A stretch of 15,641 nt of DNA. It comes from Hydrogenophaga sp. (GTDB taxonomy: Bacteria; Pseudomonadota; Gammaproteobacteria; Burkholderiales; Burkholderiaceae_C). The translations under genes were made by a program, and so were the position numbers. The stretch's first letter is position 1. Each line of letters starts with the position of its first letter. Location: positions 1-15,641 of the forward strand of contig JAUXXN010000186.1 in the NCBI GenBank assembly GCA_030684755.1, written 5' to 3'. The notes beneath the pieces are model-generated. The model worked only from the letters and a program-made list of their open reading frames with translations, was not told the origin of the DNA and searched no databases. Below are positions 1 to 6,839 of this stretch, piece after piece.

Positions 1-110
1 ATGTGACCCGCCGTGGAGGGGCTGGACCGGCAACCCCTCTGCCAGGGGCGGTGCGACGTACCCAAAGGGGCTTGACGCGGCCAGTCGCCCAAGGCGAACC
101 CGTCAATGTA
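1..110 (+). other. GC-rich structured stretch, possible orphan SAM-I-clan-like RNA
   Basis: No convincing coding sequence is seen here. The plus strand holds several potential stems: CCCCT/AGGGG around 36-50, and TTGACG (73-78) with CGTCAA (101-106) enclosing TCGCC/GGCGA. The string CTGGACCGGCAACCCC followed by GGTGCGAC and CCC resembles from memory the core of SAM-I/SAM-IV clan riboswitches (GGCAACC ... GGTGC). No plus-strand gene follows for about 1.6 kb, and the 5' side is cut by the window edge, so a riboswitch role is doubtful. It may be a leader of unknown type or chance similarity. Confidence 0.2.
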
Positions 111-165
111 ACACGGCTAGGGAAAAACTGCAAAAAACAGCGCCTGTGCCGGTCATCAGTTCCCC

Positions 166-382
166 GCTTGTTATCTCTCTATAGCTTTAATACAAATTAG
201 TAGCAGTAGTAGAGGGACCGATTTTTTGTGAACAAGTGGGTTTTCTTCAATATAAACATGCACTTAGATCTTTCAAAAGGCTGTGCAGAGAGGCCTGCCA
301 CTCAAATTCAGAAAAGGGGACAACTTGCCGAAGCATCAAACACCTGTGTATAACTCGGTAGTTGCTAAAAAGTTATGCACAA
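166..382 (-). repeat. Origin-like repeat, copy A (DnaA boxes plus DnaA-trios), inverted
   Basis: Read on the minus strand this is the first of three related modules. In order it has a DnaA box at 373-381 in the opposite orientation (TTATGCACA on plus), CTTTTTAGCAAC, a box TTATACACA (345-353), the block AGTTGTCCCC, TGCACAG, TAAGTGC, TTGAAGAAAA, a box TTGTTCACA (227-235), a 14-nt spacer, and five trinucleotides CTA CTA CTG CTA CTA (212-198). The tail contains TATAGAGAGATAACAAGC. Positions 166-216 are identical, as reverse complement, to 7012-7062 in copy C over 51 bp. DnaA box followed by CTA-type trios is the known layout of the bacterial basal unwinding system. Function of this copy is inferred. 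Confidence 0.75.
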
Positions 383-410
383 GGTTGTGATCAACCGCTG
401 TTTGGCGGTT
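383..410. other. Two overlapping small inverted repeats beside copy A
   Basis: GGTTG-TGAT-CAACC (383-396) and AACCGC-TGTTTG-GCGGTT (393-410) are perfect short hairpins that share bases and so are mutually exclusive. They lie just past the stop of the prenyltransferase gene, where they could act as a weak minus-strand 3' hairpin. No U-tract follows, so an intrinsic terminator cannot be claimed. Confidence 0.3.
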
Positions 411-450
411 GCAGTAGGTTTGCTGTGCTCACACCAACAGCCAAAAACAA

Positions 451-1485
451 TCAGCGCAGTTGGGCCAGCTGTAAAAATCCTGCCGCCAAACCCAAGCCGT
501 GCAACAAAACGGCGGCCACGCTGAGCACCAACGCCGGTTTCAGTCGCGCGGGTTGGTGCACGTGCCAAGCCAGCCAACCAGCCGCTGCCAGGGAAAGCGG
601 CAAAGAGACCAGACCCCACAAGGCTTGTGTGGGCGGGACCAACAGCCACACCCCCGCCACCAGCCAAAGGTGAGCAGCCAGCACCAGCAGAGCGTACAAA
701 GCACTGGAGCGCACTGACCCCAGACGCACCACCAACGTGCGTTTGCCCACTTGGGCGTCTCCTTCAGCGTCTGGAAAACCATTGATCAAAAGCAACGCCG
801 CCACCAGCAGCGCAAAACCCAGCGCCACCCACGCGGGGATGGGGAAGAAGTGTCGCCGCTGTACATAGTCAGCGCCCACTACCACCAAAAACCACACCAG
901 GGCTACGGTCAGTTCGCCCAAACCACGCGACATCAACTTCAGCGGTGGCGCCGAATATGCCCAGGCCAGCGCCAGCCCTGCCATGCCCAGGAGCAACACA
1001 CCACCGCCGGTCTTCACCGCCAACAGCAAACCCGCTGGCACCAGAAAAACCAACAAGGCTGTGGCCAGTTCGGCGGTTTGCCGTTCGTTCACCACACCGG
1101 TCTGTATCAAGCGGGAGCCGCCCGTGAATGGGAAGATGCCTTGCCGGTTGGCCGCGTCGGCGCCGTTGCGCGCATCATGCAAATCGTTCAACACATTGCC
1201 TGCAGCATGCGCCAGCACAGCCAGAAAGGTGGCGCCCAGTGCCAGTGGCAGATCCAGCCCACAGCCACACGCGGCTGCGGTAGCGGTACCCAGAACGCAG
1301 GCCACCACCGTGAGCAGCAAAAACGCCGGTCGCGTCATGCGCCACCACACCCGTGTCTGCCGCCAACCCCATGCAGTCTTCGAAGGAACTGGCGAAGCCA
1401 TCTCAGGCTGATGATCTGGAGATGCCGTGAGCGGTGGTGGTTGCGTCTTCATCACGTGGCAGTATGGTGCGTTCGAAATCCACAT
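451..1485 (-). CDS. UbiA/MenA-family membrane prenyltransferase
   Basis: The 344-residue product is very hydrophobic, with about eight or nine membrane segments. It carries the two Asp-rich signatures of UbiA-superfamily prenyltransferases: GNVLNDLHDARNGAD (N97, D101, D104) and NGFPDAEGDAQVGKRTL (D239, D243, K248, R249). TGGSRLIQTG and YSAPPLKLMSRGLGE resemble MenA (1,4-dihydroxy-2-naphthoate prenyltransferase) more than UbiA. The family moves a polyprenyl chain from its diphosphate to an aromatic acceptor in the inner membrane. The acceptor is uncertain: no other menaquinone gene is in view, and many relatives use only ubiquinone. The start is ambiguous: ATGs at 1485, 1452 and 1401 are in frame, none has a strong ribosome-binding site, and the first 40 residues look poorly conserved in style. 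It diverges from minC. The family call is secure; the substrate is not. Confidence 0.85.
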   Translation of the reverse strand: MWISNAPYCHVMKTQPPPLTASPDHQPEMASPVPSKTAWGWRQTRVWWRMTRPAFLLLTVVACVLGTATAAACGCGLDLPLALGATFLAVLAHAAGNVLNDLHDARNGADAANRQGIFPFTGGSRLIQTGVVNERQTAELATALLVFLVPAGLLLAVKTGGGVLLLGMAGLALAWAYSAPPLKLMSRGLGELTVALVWFLVVVGADYVQRRHFFPIPAWVALGFALLVAALLLINGFPDAEGDAQVGKRTLVVRLGSVRSSALYALLVLAAHLWLVAGVWLLVPPTQALWGLVSLPLSLAAAGWLAWHVHQPARLKPALVLSVAAVLLHGLGLAAGFLQLAQLR

Positions 1486-1486
1486 G

Positions 1487-1541
1487 CATTGTTAAATAGC
1501 AATCTGTATACCGTCTTGCGCGCGAATCCAACATTGTTAAA
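1487..1541. repeat. 10-bp direct repeat CATTGTTAAA
   Basis: CATTGTTAAA occurs at 1487-1496 and again at 1532-1541, 45 bp apart, next to the prenyltransferase start in the 237-bp divergent spacer (1486-1722). It could be a pair of regulator sites or coincidence. No clear sigma-70 promoter stands out in this spacer for either gene. Confidence 0.3.
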
Positions 1542-1584
1542 GGACGGCGCGTGGTCAGAAAATACCCGTATTCGGCAGCTGTTC

Positions 1585-1602
1585 ACACTTGGCTACAAGT
1601 GT
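1585..1602. promoter_or_regulatory. Perfect inverted repeat ACACTTG-N4-CAAGTGT upstream of minC
   Basis: Two 7-bp arms separated by GCTA form a perfect dyad about 120 bp upstream of the minC ATG, in the spacer between the prenyltransferase gene and minC. Its size and symmetry fit a binding site for a dimeric regulator. It could also form a small RNA hairpin, but no T-run follows. The regulator is unknown. Confidence 0.35.
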
Positions 1603-1722
1603 CTGACGGTGATGCTGCGCCCGGCTGATAAGATGCCGGAGCTTGGGTAGCGGGCTTGAAAGGGATTCGCGTCCGTTGCTTTTTTCCTTGGAATCCCCGG
1701 TTTTGAGTCTGTAGCACCATCC

Positions 1723-2481
1723 ATGTCCGTTGCATTCGCTGCCAACGCCCCGACCACCTTCGAGATCAAGAGTGCCAACTTGCCTCTGGTGGCTCTGTTG
1801 CTCAAATCCGCCAATTTGTCCCGTCTGGATGCAGAGTTTGCCCAACACTTCGGTGATGTACCCGATTTTTTTGACCATGATTCACTGGTCATAGACCTCT
1901 CTCCTCTTCAATCGGTTGAACCGGACGCCAGCCTTGACTTTTCGGCACTGGTGCACATGTTGCGCCAATACAGGCTGACACCCATGGCCGTGCGTGGAGG
2001 TACCGCAGAACAAATGGCCCGGGCCATCGACGCAGGTCTCATTTCAGCCCCAGACGCTGCGGTGCACCGTGTGGCGGCGACGCCCACAGCCAGTTCGGCC
2101 GCATCCGACACACAAACGGCAGCGGTTCCACCCGCCGATGCATTGATTGTTGACAAACCTCTTCGCTCAGGCCAGCAGGTCTATGCCCGAGGGCGTGACT
2201 TGGTGTTGCTGGCCATGGTCAACCCTGGAGCTGAAGTCATGGCTGACGGTCACATTCATGTTTACGCTCCCCTGCGCGGCAAGGCCATTGCAGGTGCTCG
2301 CGGCAACACCGAAGCCCGAATTTTTGCCCTCAACATGGCGCCCGAGTTGATCTCGGTTGCGGGTATTTACCGCACCTGCGAAGTTCCTTTGCCGGCCACG
2401 GTGCTGGGCAAAGCAGCCCAAGTTCGCTTGGTGCTTGGGGAGGATGGGGAAAAGCTTGTGATCGACCCTTTGTCTGTGTGA
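1723..2481 (+). CDS. minC: Septum site-determining protein MinC
   Basis: MinC inhibits FtsZ assembly at the cell poles and is brought to the membrane by MinD. The 252-residue product has the MinC N-terminal domain (about 1-105, opening with TFEIKSANLPLVALLLKS), a variable linker rich in Ala, Thr and Pro (about 110-145), and the C-terminal beta-helix domain (about 148-250). The latter includes LRSGQQVYARGRDLVLLA and GHIHVYAPLRGKAIAGARG, which carry the RSGQ and G-rich surface that binds MinD. It is first in minC-minD-minE, with a 58-bp gap to minD. The ATG at 1723 has no obvious Shine-Dalgarno sequence but fits the family N-terminus exactly. Confidence 0.95.
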   Translation: MSVAFAANAPTTFEIKSANLPLVALLLKSANLSRLDAEFAQHFGDVPDFFDHDSLVIDLSPLQSVEPDASLDFSALVHMLRQYRLTPMAVRGGTAEQMARAIDAGLISAPDAAVHRVAATPTASSAASDTQTAAVPPADALIVDKPLRSGQQVYARGRDLVLLAMVNPGAEVMADGHIHVYAPLRGKAIAGARGNTEARIFALNMAPELISVAGIYRTCEVPLPATVLGKAAQVRLVLGEDGEKLVIDPLSV

Positions 2482-2539
2482 TGCCGTACTCCATCCGATT
2501 GGCGCCACACACCACCGTGCTTCTGAAAGAATTTTCACC

Positions 2540-3355
2540 ATGACCAAAATTGTTGTCGTTACCTCTGGCAAAGGCGGGGTGGGTAAAACCACCACCAGCG
2601 CCAGTTTTTCGACCGGTCTCGCCATGCGAGGCCACAAAACCGCTGTGATTGACTTCGATGTCGGTTTGCGCAACCTCGATCTCGTCATGGGCTGCGAACG
2701 CCGTGTGGTCTACGACCTGATCAATGTCATCCATGGTGAAGCCAACCTGAACCAGGCGCTCATCAAAGACAAGCAGTGCGAGAACTTGTATGTGCTGGCC
2801 GCCAGCCAAACGCGCGACAAAGACGCGTTGAGCCAGGAAGGTGTGCACAAAGTGCTGACCGACTTGGCATCCATGGGTTTTGAATACATCATTTGCGATT
2901 CGCCCGCTGGTATTGAAACGGGTGCCCTCATGGCCATGCACTATGCCGACGAAGCGCTGGTTGTGACCAACCCCGAAGTTTCCAGCGTGCGCGACTCTGA
3001 CCGCATTCTGGGCATGTTGGGCAGCAAGACTCAGCGCGCCATTGAGGGCAAGGAACCCATCAAGGAACATCTGCTGATCACGCGCTACAACCCCACGCGC
3101 GTGGCCGAGGGGCAGATGCTTTCACTAGAAGACATTCAAGACATCCTGCGTGTCAAGCTGATTGGGGTCATTCCCGAGAGCGAAAGCGTGTTGACCGCTT
3201 CCAACCAAGGAACACCAGCGATCCACCTCAAGGGCACCGACGTGGCTGAGGCTTACAACGACGTTGTCGACCGCTTTCTCGGTACCGACAAGCCGCTGCG
3301 CTTCATTGATGCTGAAAAAGCCAGCTTTCTCAAGCGCATATTTGGAAGGAAGTAA
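2540..3355 (+). CDS. minD: Septum site-determining ATPase MinD
   Basis: MinD is a membrane-associated P-loop ATPase of the ParA/MinD superfamily. It dimerises with ATP on the membrane, recruits MinC, and is released by MinE. The 271-residue product shows the deviant Walker A motif GKGGVGKTT (residues 10-18, with signature K11 and K16), the switch region IDFDVGLRNLD near 38-48, and CDSPAGIE at the Walker B site near 118-125. A C-terminal amphipathic membrane-targeting helix (KASFLKRIFGRK) ends the protein. Length matches the family. The gene ends three bases before minE, and AGGAAG in its last codons serves as the minE ribosome-binding site. Confidence 0.97.
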   Translation: MTKIVVVTSGKGGVGKTTTSASFSTGLAMRGHKTAVIDFDVGLRNLDLVMGCERRVVYDLINVIHGEANLNQALIKDKQCENLYVLAASQTRDKDALSQEGVHKVLTDLASMGFEYIICDSPAGIETGALMAMHYADEALVVTNPEVSSVRDSDRILGMLGSKTQRAIEGKEPIKEHLLITRYNPTRVAEGQMLSLEDIQDILRVKLIGVIPESESVLTASNQGTPAIHLKGTDVAEAYNDVVDRFLGTDKPLRFIDAEKASFLKRIFGRK

Positions 3356-3358
3356 GGT

Positions 3359-3619
3359 ATGTCGCTCTTGTCATTCTTGCTTGGTGAAAAAAAGAAAACA
3401 GCCAGTGTCGCCAAAGAGCGGTTGCAGATCATCCTGGCGCATGAGCGCGGTGGCCGAAATAAGGACGAGCCTGATTATTTGCCCGCGCTACAACGCGAGC
3501 TGATGGCTGTGATCAGCAAATACATCAAGATCAATCCCGAAGACATCAAGGTCATGCTGGAACGTGAAGACGATCTGGAAGTGCTTGAAGTCAAGATTGA
3601 GTTGCCCGAACGCAAATAG
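3359..3619 (+). CDS. minE: Cell division topological specificity factor MinE
   Basis: MinE stimulates MinD ATPase and drives the pole-to-pole oscillation that restricts MinC to the poles. The 86-residue product has the N-terminal membrane-binding segment MSLLSFLLG, then the MinD-contact helix [14 protein letters not shown] (about 17-30). The topological-specificity dimerisation domain follows (about 35-86), with [19 protein letters not shown]. Length and order match the family. It is the last gene of the min operon. The AGGAAG in the minD end and AGG at 3355-3357 precede its ATG closely, so translation is likely coupled to minD. Confidence 0.97.
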   Translation: MSLLSFLLGEKKKTASVAKERLQIILAHERGGRNKDEPDYLPALQRELMAVISKYIKINPEDIKVMLEREDDLEVLEVKIELPERK

Positions 3620-3646
3620 ACGCTGAACCAGTCAGCTTCCAAAGCA

Positions 3647-3682
3647 AAAAAAGCTCCAAAACAAAAGTTCTGGAGCTTTTTT
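3647..3682. terminator. Bidirectional intrinsic terminator between minE and the RRM gene
   Basis: A 12-bp perfect stem pairs AAAAAAGCTCCA (3647-3658) with TGGAGCTTTTTT (3671-3682) around a 12-nt loop. It gives a U-tract on both transcripts: six T on plus after minE, and seven A on plus (3646-3652), read as U from the minus-strand RRM gene. The two genes converge here, so one hairpin can stop both. Confidence 0.9.
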
Positions 3683-3685
3683 CAG

Positions 3686-3706
3686 GACTCAACGCCAAGT
3701 TGAGTC
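3686..3706. other. Hairpin in the RRM gene 3' untranslated region (inner)
   Basis: GACTCAAC-GCCAA-GTTGAGTC is a perfect inverted repeat with 8-bp arms and a 5-nt loop. It sits directly beside the bidirectional terminator on the RRM-gene side. It has no U-tract, so it is unlikely to be a separate intrinsic terminator. It may stabilise the 3' end of the RRM mRNA or bind protein. Confidence 0.55.
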
Positions 3707-3716
3707 AACTGGGGTA

Positions 3717-3736
3717 CAACGGCATGGTTGCCGTTG
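3717..3736. other. Hairpin in the RRM gene 3' untranslated region (outer)
   Basis: CAACGGCA-TGGT-TGCCGTTG is a perfect inverted repeat with 8-bp arms and a 4-nt loop, 16 bp past the RRM stop codon. With the hairpin at 3686-3706 and the terminator it makes three consecutive stems within 90 bp. No U-tract follows. Confidence 0.55.
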
Positions 3737-3752
3737 ACAGAAGTTGCAGGGC

Positions 3753-4121
3753 TTAGTAGCCGCCGCGACCGCCGCCGCCGCCGTAGCCGCCACCGCCGGA
3801 ACGGTCGCCGCCATAACCACCACCGCCACCTGAGCGGTCACCGCCGTAGCCGCCGGTGCGGGGAGGACGTGCCTCCATCGGGCGAGCTTCGTTCACTGTG
3901 ATGCTGCGGCCGCCGAGCGACTGGCCATTCATGCCGTTGATGGCAGCTTGTGCTTGGGCGTCATTGCCCATTTCAACGAAACCGAAACCTTTGGAACGAC
4001 CCGTGTCGCGCTCCATCATGACTTTGGCGCTGCTGACAGAGCCGAATTCGCTGAAAGACTGTTGCAGGTCTTCGTCGCGGACGGTGTACGGCAGATTGCC
4101 GACGTAAAGTTTATTGCCCAT
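3753..4121 (-). CDS. Glycine-rich RRM RNA-binding protein
   Basis: The 122-residue product is a single RNA-recognition motif with a Gly/Arg/Tyr tail. RNP2 is LYVGNL (residues 5-10) and RNP1 is KGFGFVEM (44-51), with the aromatic residues that stack on RNA. Residues from about 88 onward are low-complexity, with the unit GGYGGDRSGGGG occurring twice. This resembles cyanobacterial Rbp and plant glycine-rich RNA-binding proteins, which are often cold-induced and act on RNA folding or stability; here the target is unknown. The start is well supported by GAGGAG about 5 nt before the ATG. The gene converges on minE and has a strongly structured 3' end. Confidence 0.92.
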   Translation of the reverse strand: MGNKLYVGNLPYTVRDEDLQQSFSEFGSVSSAKVMMERDTGRSKGFGFVEMGNDAQAQAAINGMNGQSLGGRSITVNEARPMEARPPRTGGYGGDRSGGGGGYGGDRSGGGGYGGGGGRGGY

Positions 4122-4202
4122 GGGGACTCCTCAAAAACACGTAAAACAAAGCGATGGGGTCCCGAAAGCACAACAAACCAAAAAAGTACCGCCGTAGCGC
4201 GC

Positions 4203-4248
4203 GAAACTGACCGATCACCTAACCCGTGCAGCCAGTGAAACTGACCGA
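4203..4248. repeat. 12-bp direct repeat upstream of the RRM gene
   Basis: GAAACTGACCGA occurs at 4203-4214 and 4237-4248 (TCGGTCAGTTTC on the RRM coding strand), 34 bp apart start to start. It lies about 80-130 bp upstream of the RRM start, in the 318-bp divergent spacer 4122-4439. This could be a tandem operator or part of the 5' leader. Apart from this and a possible ABC1 promoter, nothing else was recognised in the spacer. Confidence 0.4.
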
Positions 4249-4291
4249 ACGTTTGGATTATGCGCCTATAAAAACCGATCTGCTGAAATTC

Positions 4292-4320
4292 TTGCTGCAC
4301 AACGTTGCTGGTTGGATAAA
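4292..4320 (+). promoter_or_regulatory. Possible sigma-70 promoter for the ABC1-family gene
   Basis: TTGCTG (4292-4297), a 17-bp spacer and GATAAA (4315-4320) form a plausible -35/-10 pair about 120 bp before the ATG at 4440. Each hexamer matches consensus at about four of six positions, so this is a weak call. Confidence 0.3.
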
Positions 4321-4439
4321 ACGAGGACTGCGCCAGCCTGTCTCTGTCGTTCAACGGGCTTGAACACCGCTTGCACGGTGTGTTTCTCATTCCCTGCTTC
4401 CAACCCGCAGAGGCATGGCCTCCCGTCTATCATCCGGCC

Positions 4440-6143
4440 ATGCTGATCGAAACGCTGGGCGCTGCCCGAGACATGGGGCGGCTCAATCAAATTTTTGGAG
4501 TGCTGATTCGCCACGGTTTTGGCGACAGCGTGCGCCGCCTTGGCCTTGCCGACCCGCTTGAGCGCGCCGGACATGCCCTGAAATGGGACCACGCCGCCGA
4601 CCTCGCCCGCCTTGAACCCCCGGTGCAGGTTCGCCGGACCCTCGAAGAACTTGGCCCCGCCTTTGTCAAGCTCGGCCAAATTTTGGCCGGTCGCGCCGAC
4701 TTGTTTGGTCCCGAATACATCGCTGAATTCGAAAAACTGCAAAGCCACGTGCCCGCCGTGCCACTGAACAGCCTGCGCGCCCAGCTGCGCGAAGACCTGG
4801 GTGGTGAGCCTGAAGACGTGTTTGCCCGCTTCGACCCCGAGCCACTGGCCGCCGCTTCCATTGCGCAGGTGCACCGCGCCCAGCTCAAAGACGGCACCGA
4901 AGTGGTCGTCAAAATCCGCCGCCCCGGCATCACCCACACCATCGAAGCCGACCTGCGCCTGCTCGCCCGCCTCGCCGCCGTGGCCGAAGCCGAAATACCC
5001 AGCCTCAAGCCCTACCGGCCCCAACAACTGGTGCGCGAACTGGCGCGATCGCTCAAGCGCGAGCTGGACTTGGCCAGTGAATGCCGCAACGCCGAGCGCA
5101 TCGCCGCCAACCTCGCACCCTTGCCCTGGATCGTGGTGCCCAAAGTCCATTGGCAGCACACCACCGAGCGCGTCAACGTGCAAGACTTTGTGGGTGGTGT
5201 GGCCGGTAACGACTTGGCGGGTCTCGACAGCCAAGGTTTTGACCGCAAACTGCTGGCCCAACGTGGCAGCCAGGCCGTTTTGAAAATGATTGTGCAAGAC
5301 GGTTTTTTTCACGCCGACCCGCACCCCGGCAACGTGTTTTATTTGGAAGGCAACCGCATCGCCTTCATCGACTTCGGCATGGTCGGACGCCTCTCGCAGC
5401 GCCGCCGCGACGAACTGCTCAACCTGCTGCTTGGCCTGGTTGAACGCAACTCGCAAACCGTGGCCGACGTGCTATTGGACTGGACCGGCGACGAACACGG
5501 GGTCAACCTTGCGCAACTCGAAACAGAAATCGAAACCTTCGTAGACCAGTACCACGGCATCCCGTTGGCCCAGCTCAATCTCGGCCAAATGCTGGCCGAC
5601 GTGACCACCATCTTGCGCGAACACCACCTCGGATTGCCCACCGACATGGCCCTGCTCATCAAAGCCTTTATCACCCTGGAAGGCATGGGCCGAGGGCTCG
5701 ACCCTGCGTTTCACACGACCACCGAAGCCTTGCCGCTGCTGCGCCAAGTGGTGCGCACCCGCTACAAACCCCAAGCGGTGGTCAGCCGGGCTTGGCAAAC
5801 CCTACGCCGTACCCTGGCTGTGGCCGAACAGCTGCCCCACGACGTCAGCCGCTTGCTGCGCAACGCCCGCCGGGGCCGTCTGCACGTGGGCATTGAGCTG
5901 GCCCATCTCAAACGCGTGGGCGACCAGATCGACCGAGCGGCCAACCGTCTCACCATGGCGCTGGTCATCGCGGCACTCATCATCGGTTCGTCCATCGTCA
6001 TGACCGTGCAAGGCGGACCTACCCTGTTCGGCTTGCCCGCCTTCGGCTTCATCGGCTTCGCCAGCGCCTTCGTGGGCGGCCTGTGGCTGGTGCGGGCCAT
6101 CTGGCGCAGCAGCAAAGGGCGGGATGTGGTGGATGGGGAGTGA
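4440..6143 (+). CDS. ABC1/UbiB-family atypical kinase-like protein
   Basis: The 567-residue product belongs to the ABC1/ADCK/UbiB family, which uses ATP to support ubiquinone and other lipid metabolism at membranes. It has the family KxGQ motif (FVKLGQ, 75-80), the Ala-rich nucleotide loop AAASIAQVH (138-145), a conserved Lys in VVVKIRRPG (K158), the HADPHPGN catalytic-loop-like motif (291-298) and DFG (311-313). Two C-terminal hydrophobic segments (about 504-523 and 530-552) fit a UbiB-type membrane anchor. The N-terminus differs from that of typical proteobacterial UbiB as I know it, so this may be a second ABC1 paralogue. The ATG at 4440 is preferred; a 23-codon upstream extension to 4371 has no family-like residues. 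Its plus-strand coding sequence is C-rich, unlike copA. Confidence 0.9.
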   Translation: MLIETLGAARDMGRLNQIFGVLIRHGFGDSVRRLGLADPLERAGHALKWDHAADLARLEPPVQVRRTLEELGPAFVKLGQILAGRADLFGPEYIAEFEKLQSHVPAVPLNSLRAQLREDLGGEPEDVFARFDPEPLAAASIAQVHRAQLKDGTEVVVKIRRPGITHTIEADLRLLARLAAVAEAEIPSLKPYRPQQLVRELARSLKRELDLASECRNAERIAANLAPLPWIVVPKVHWQHTTERVNVQDFVGGVAGNDLAGLDSQGFDRKLLAQRGSQAVLKMIVQDGFFHADPHPGNVFYLEGNRIAFIDFGMVGRLSQRRRDELLNLLLGLVERNSQTVADVLLDWTGDEHGVNLAQLETEIETFVDQYHGIPLAQLNLGQMLADVTTILREHHLGLPTDMALLIKAFITLEGMGRGLDPAFHTTTEALPLLRQVVRTRYKPQAVVSRAWQTLRRTLAVAEQLPHDVSRLLRNARRGRLHVGIELAHLKRVGDQIDRAANRLTMALVIAALIIGSSIVMTVQGGPTLFGLPAFGFIGFASAFVGGLWLVRAIWRSSKGRDVVDGE

Positions 6144-6176
6144 CGCACTCACGGGCATGGCCAGCGGACTTACCCA

Positions 6177-6392
6177 CAAGTCTATTGATAACTTTTTATC
6201 AACCACTGTGTTATCCACAAAACAGCGGGGCGCCTGCCAGTTGTCCCCATTGCTGCTGCCAGACAACAGGGGTTTCTGCACAGGCTTTTGCGTGGCTTAA
6301 GTGCTTAATTTGGTTGAAGAAAACCCGCTTGTCCACACAAAAAGGTGACCTCTACTACTGCTACTAATTTGTAATAGTACTTATAGAGAGAT
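6177..6392 (+). repeat. Origin-like repeat, copy B
   Basis: Order of parts: a short palindrome TTGATAA-CTTT-TTATCAA (6185-6202) in place of the first DnaA box, a perfect DnaA box TTATCCACA (6211-6219), AGTTGTCCCC, TTCTGCACAGG, TAAGTGCTT, TTGAAGAAAA, a DnaA box TTGTCCACA (6329-6337), a 14-nt spacer, and trios CTA CTA CTG CTA CTA (6352-6366). The tail TTATAGAGAGATAG is more diverged than in copies A and C. The distance between the two boxes is 109 nt, exactly as in the other two copies. Confidence 0.8.
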
Positions 6393-6572
6393 AGGAGGCG
6401 GGAACCAAAAACCTGTTTTTCTGAAAATTTAAGACTTGCGAGCGGTTCCGGCCGCACGGCCCGTGCCGAACACCGTCAATGGTGTGCAAAAAATTTGAAA
6501 ACCCTCCGTGGTGGACGCCCTGGCCTAATCGGCATTCAACGTGGACAGCGGCAAGCCTGTGCGCAGTGCAAC

Positions 6573-6838
6573 CTACAGTGCGCACAGAGCGGGCACCACC
6601 GCTGGTGAATTTTTCAGTGCCACCAGAGTGGCCTCGGCGCAAGCCACGCCTGCCGGTTGGGTGCCAGGCACCAGCCAGAGCAAGGCCATCGACGCTTCCG
6701 GCACAAACCTCATGCCCAGCTCATCCATGTGGGCCTTGAGGTCCAGGGAGCGGACCGGCTTGCGCGACCGCATGAAGGTGTGCATCTCGTCCACAGCGGT
6801 GGTGGCTGCGGCTTGTTTGTTGCCCCACTGGTTTTCTT
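6573..6838 (-). pseudogene. Coding-like remnant between origin copies B and C
   Basis: On the minus strand an open frame of about 88 codons runs from the edge of copy C to a stop at 6573-6575. Its first two thirds have strongly GC-biased third positions and a plausible protein texture (MHTFMRSRKPVRSLDLK, then MDELGMRFVPEASMALLWLV). The frame continues upstream only into the repeat, and no start with a ribosome-binding site is seen, although in-frame ATGs exist near 6780. I do not recognise the family. The likeliest reading is a gene whose 5' part was replaced by copy C; a short intact gene starting at an internal ATG is possible. Confidence 0.35.
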
Positions 6839-6839
6839 C

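Noticed and set aside
751..1650. Long plus-strand open frame (299 codons) antisense to the prenyltransferase gene
   Set aside because: Its translation is Gln/Arg/His-rich low-complexity text, and the minus strand encodes a clear membrane prenyltransferase with both Asp-rich motifs.
4371..4439. 23-codon N-terminal extension of the ABC1 gene
   Set aside because: No ribosome-binding site or family-like sequence; the ATG at 4440 starts the conserved part.
4266..5456. Long minus-strand open frame antisense to the ABC1 gene, and similar long frames antisense to pat and the HDAC gene
   Set aside because: Typical antisense artefacts of GC-rich coding DNA; the opposite strand carries intact catalytic motifs.
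6185..6202. FNR-like site TTGAT...ATCAA in origin copy B
   Set aside because: The arms are separated by 8 rather than 4 bases, so it does not match FNR; it is an imperfectly preserved first-box region of the repeat.
6364..6642. Minus-strand open frame between origin copies B and C in a second frame
   Set aside because: No codon bias or recognisable residues, and it runs into repeat B; treated as chance.
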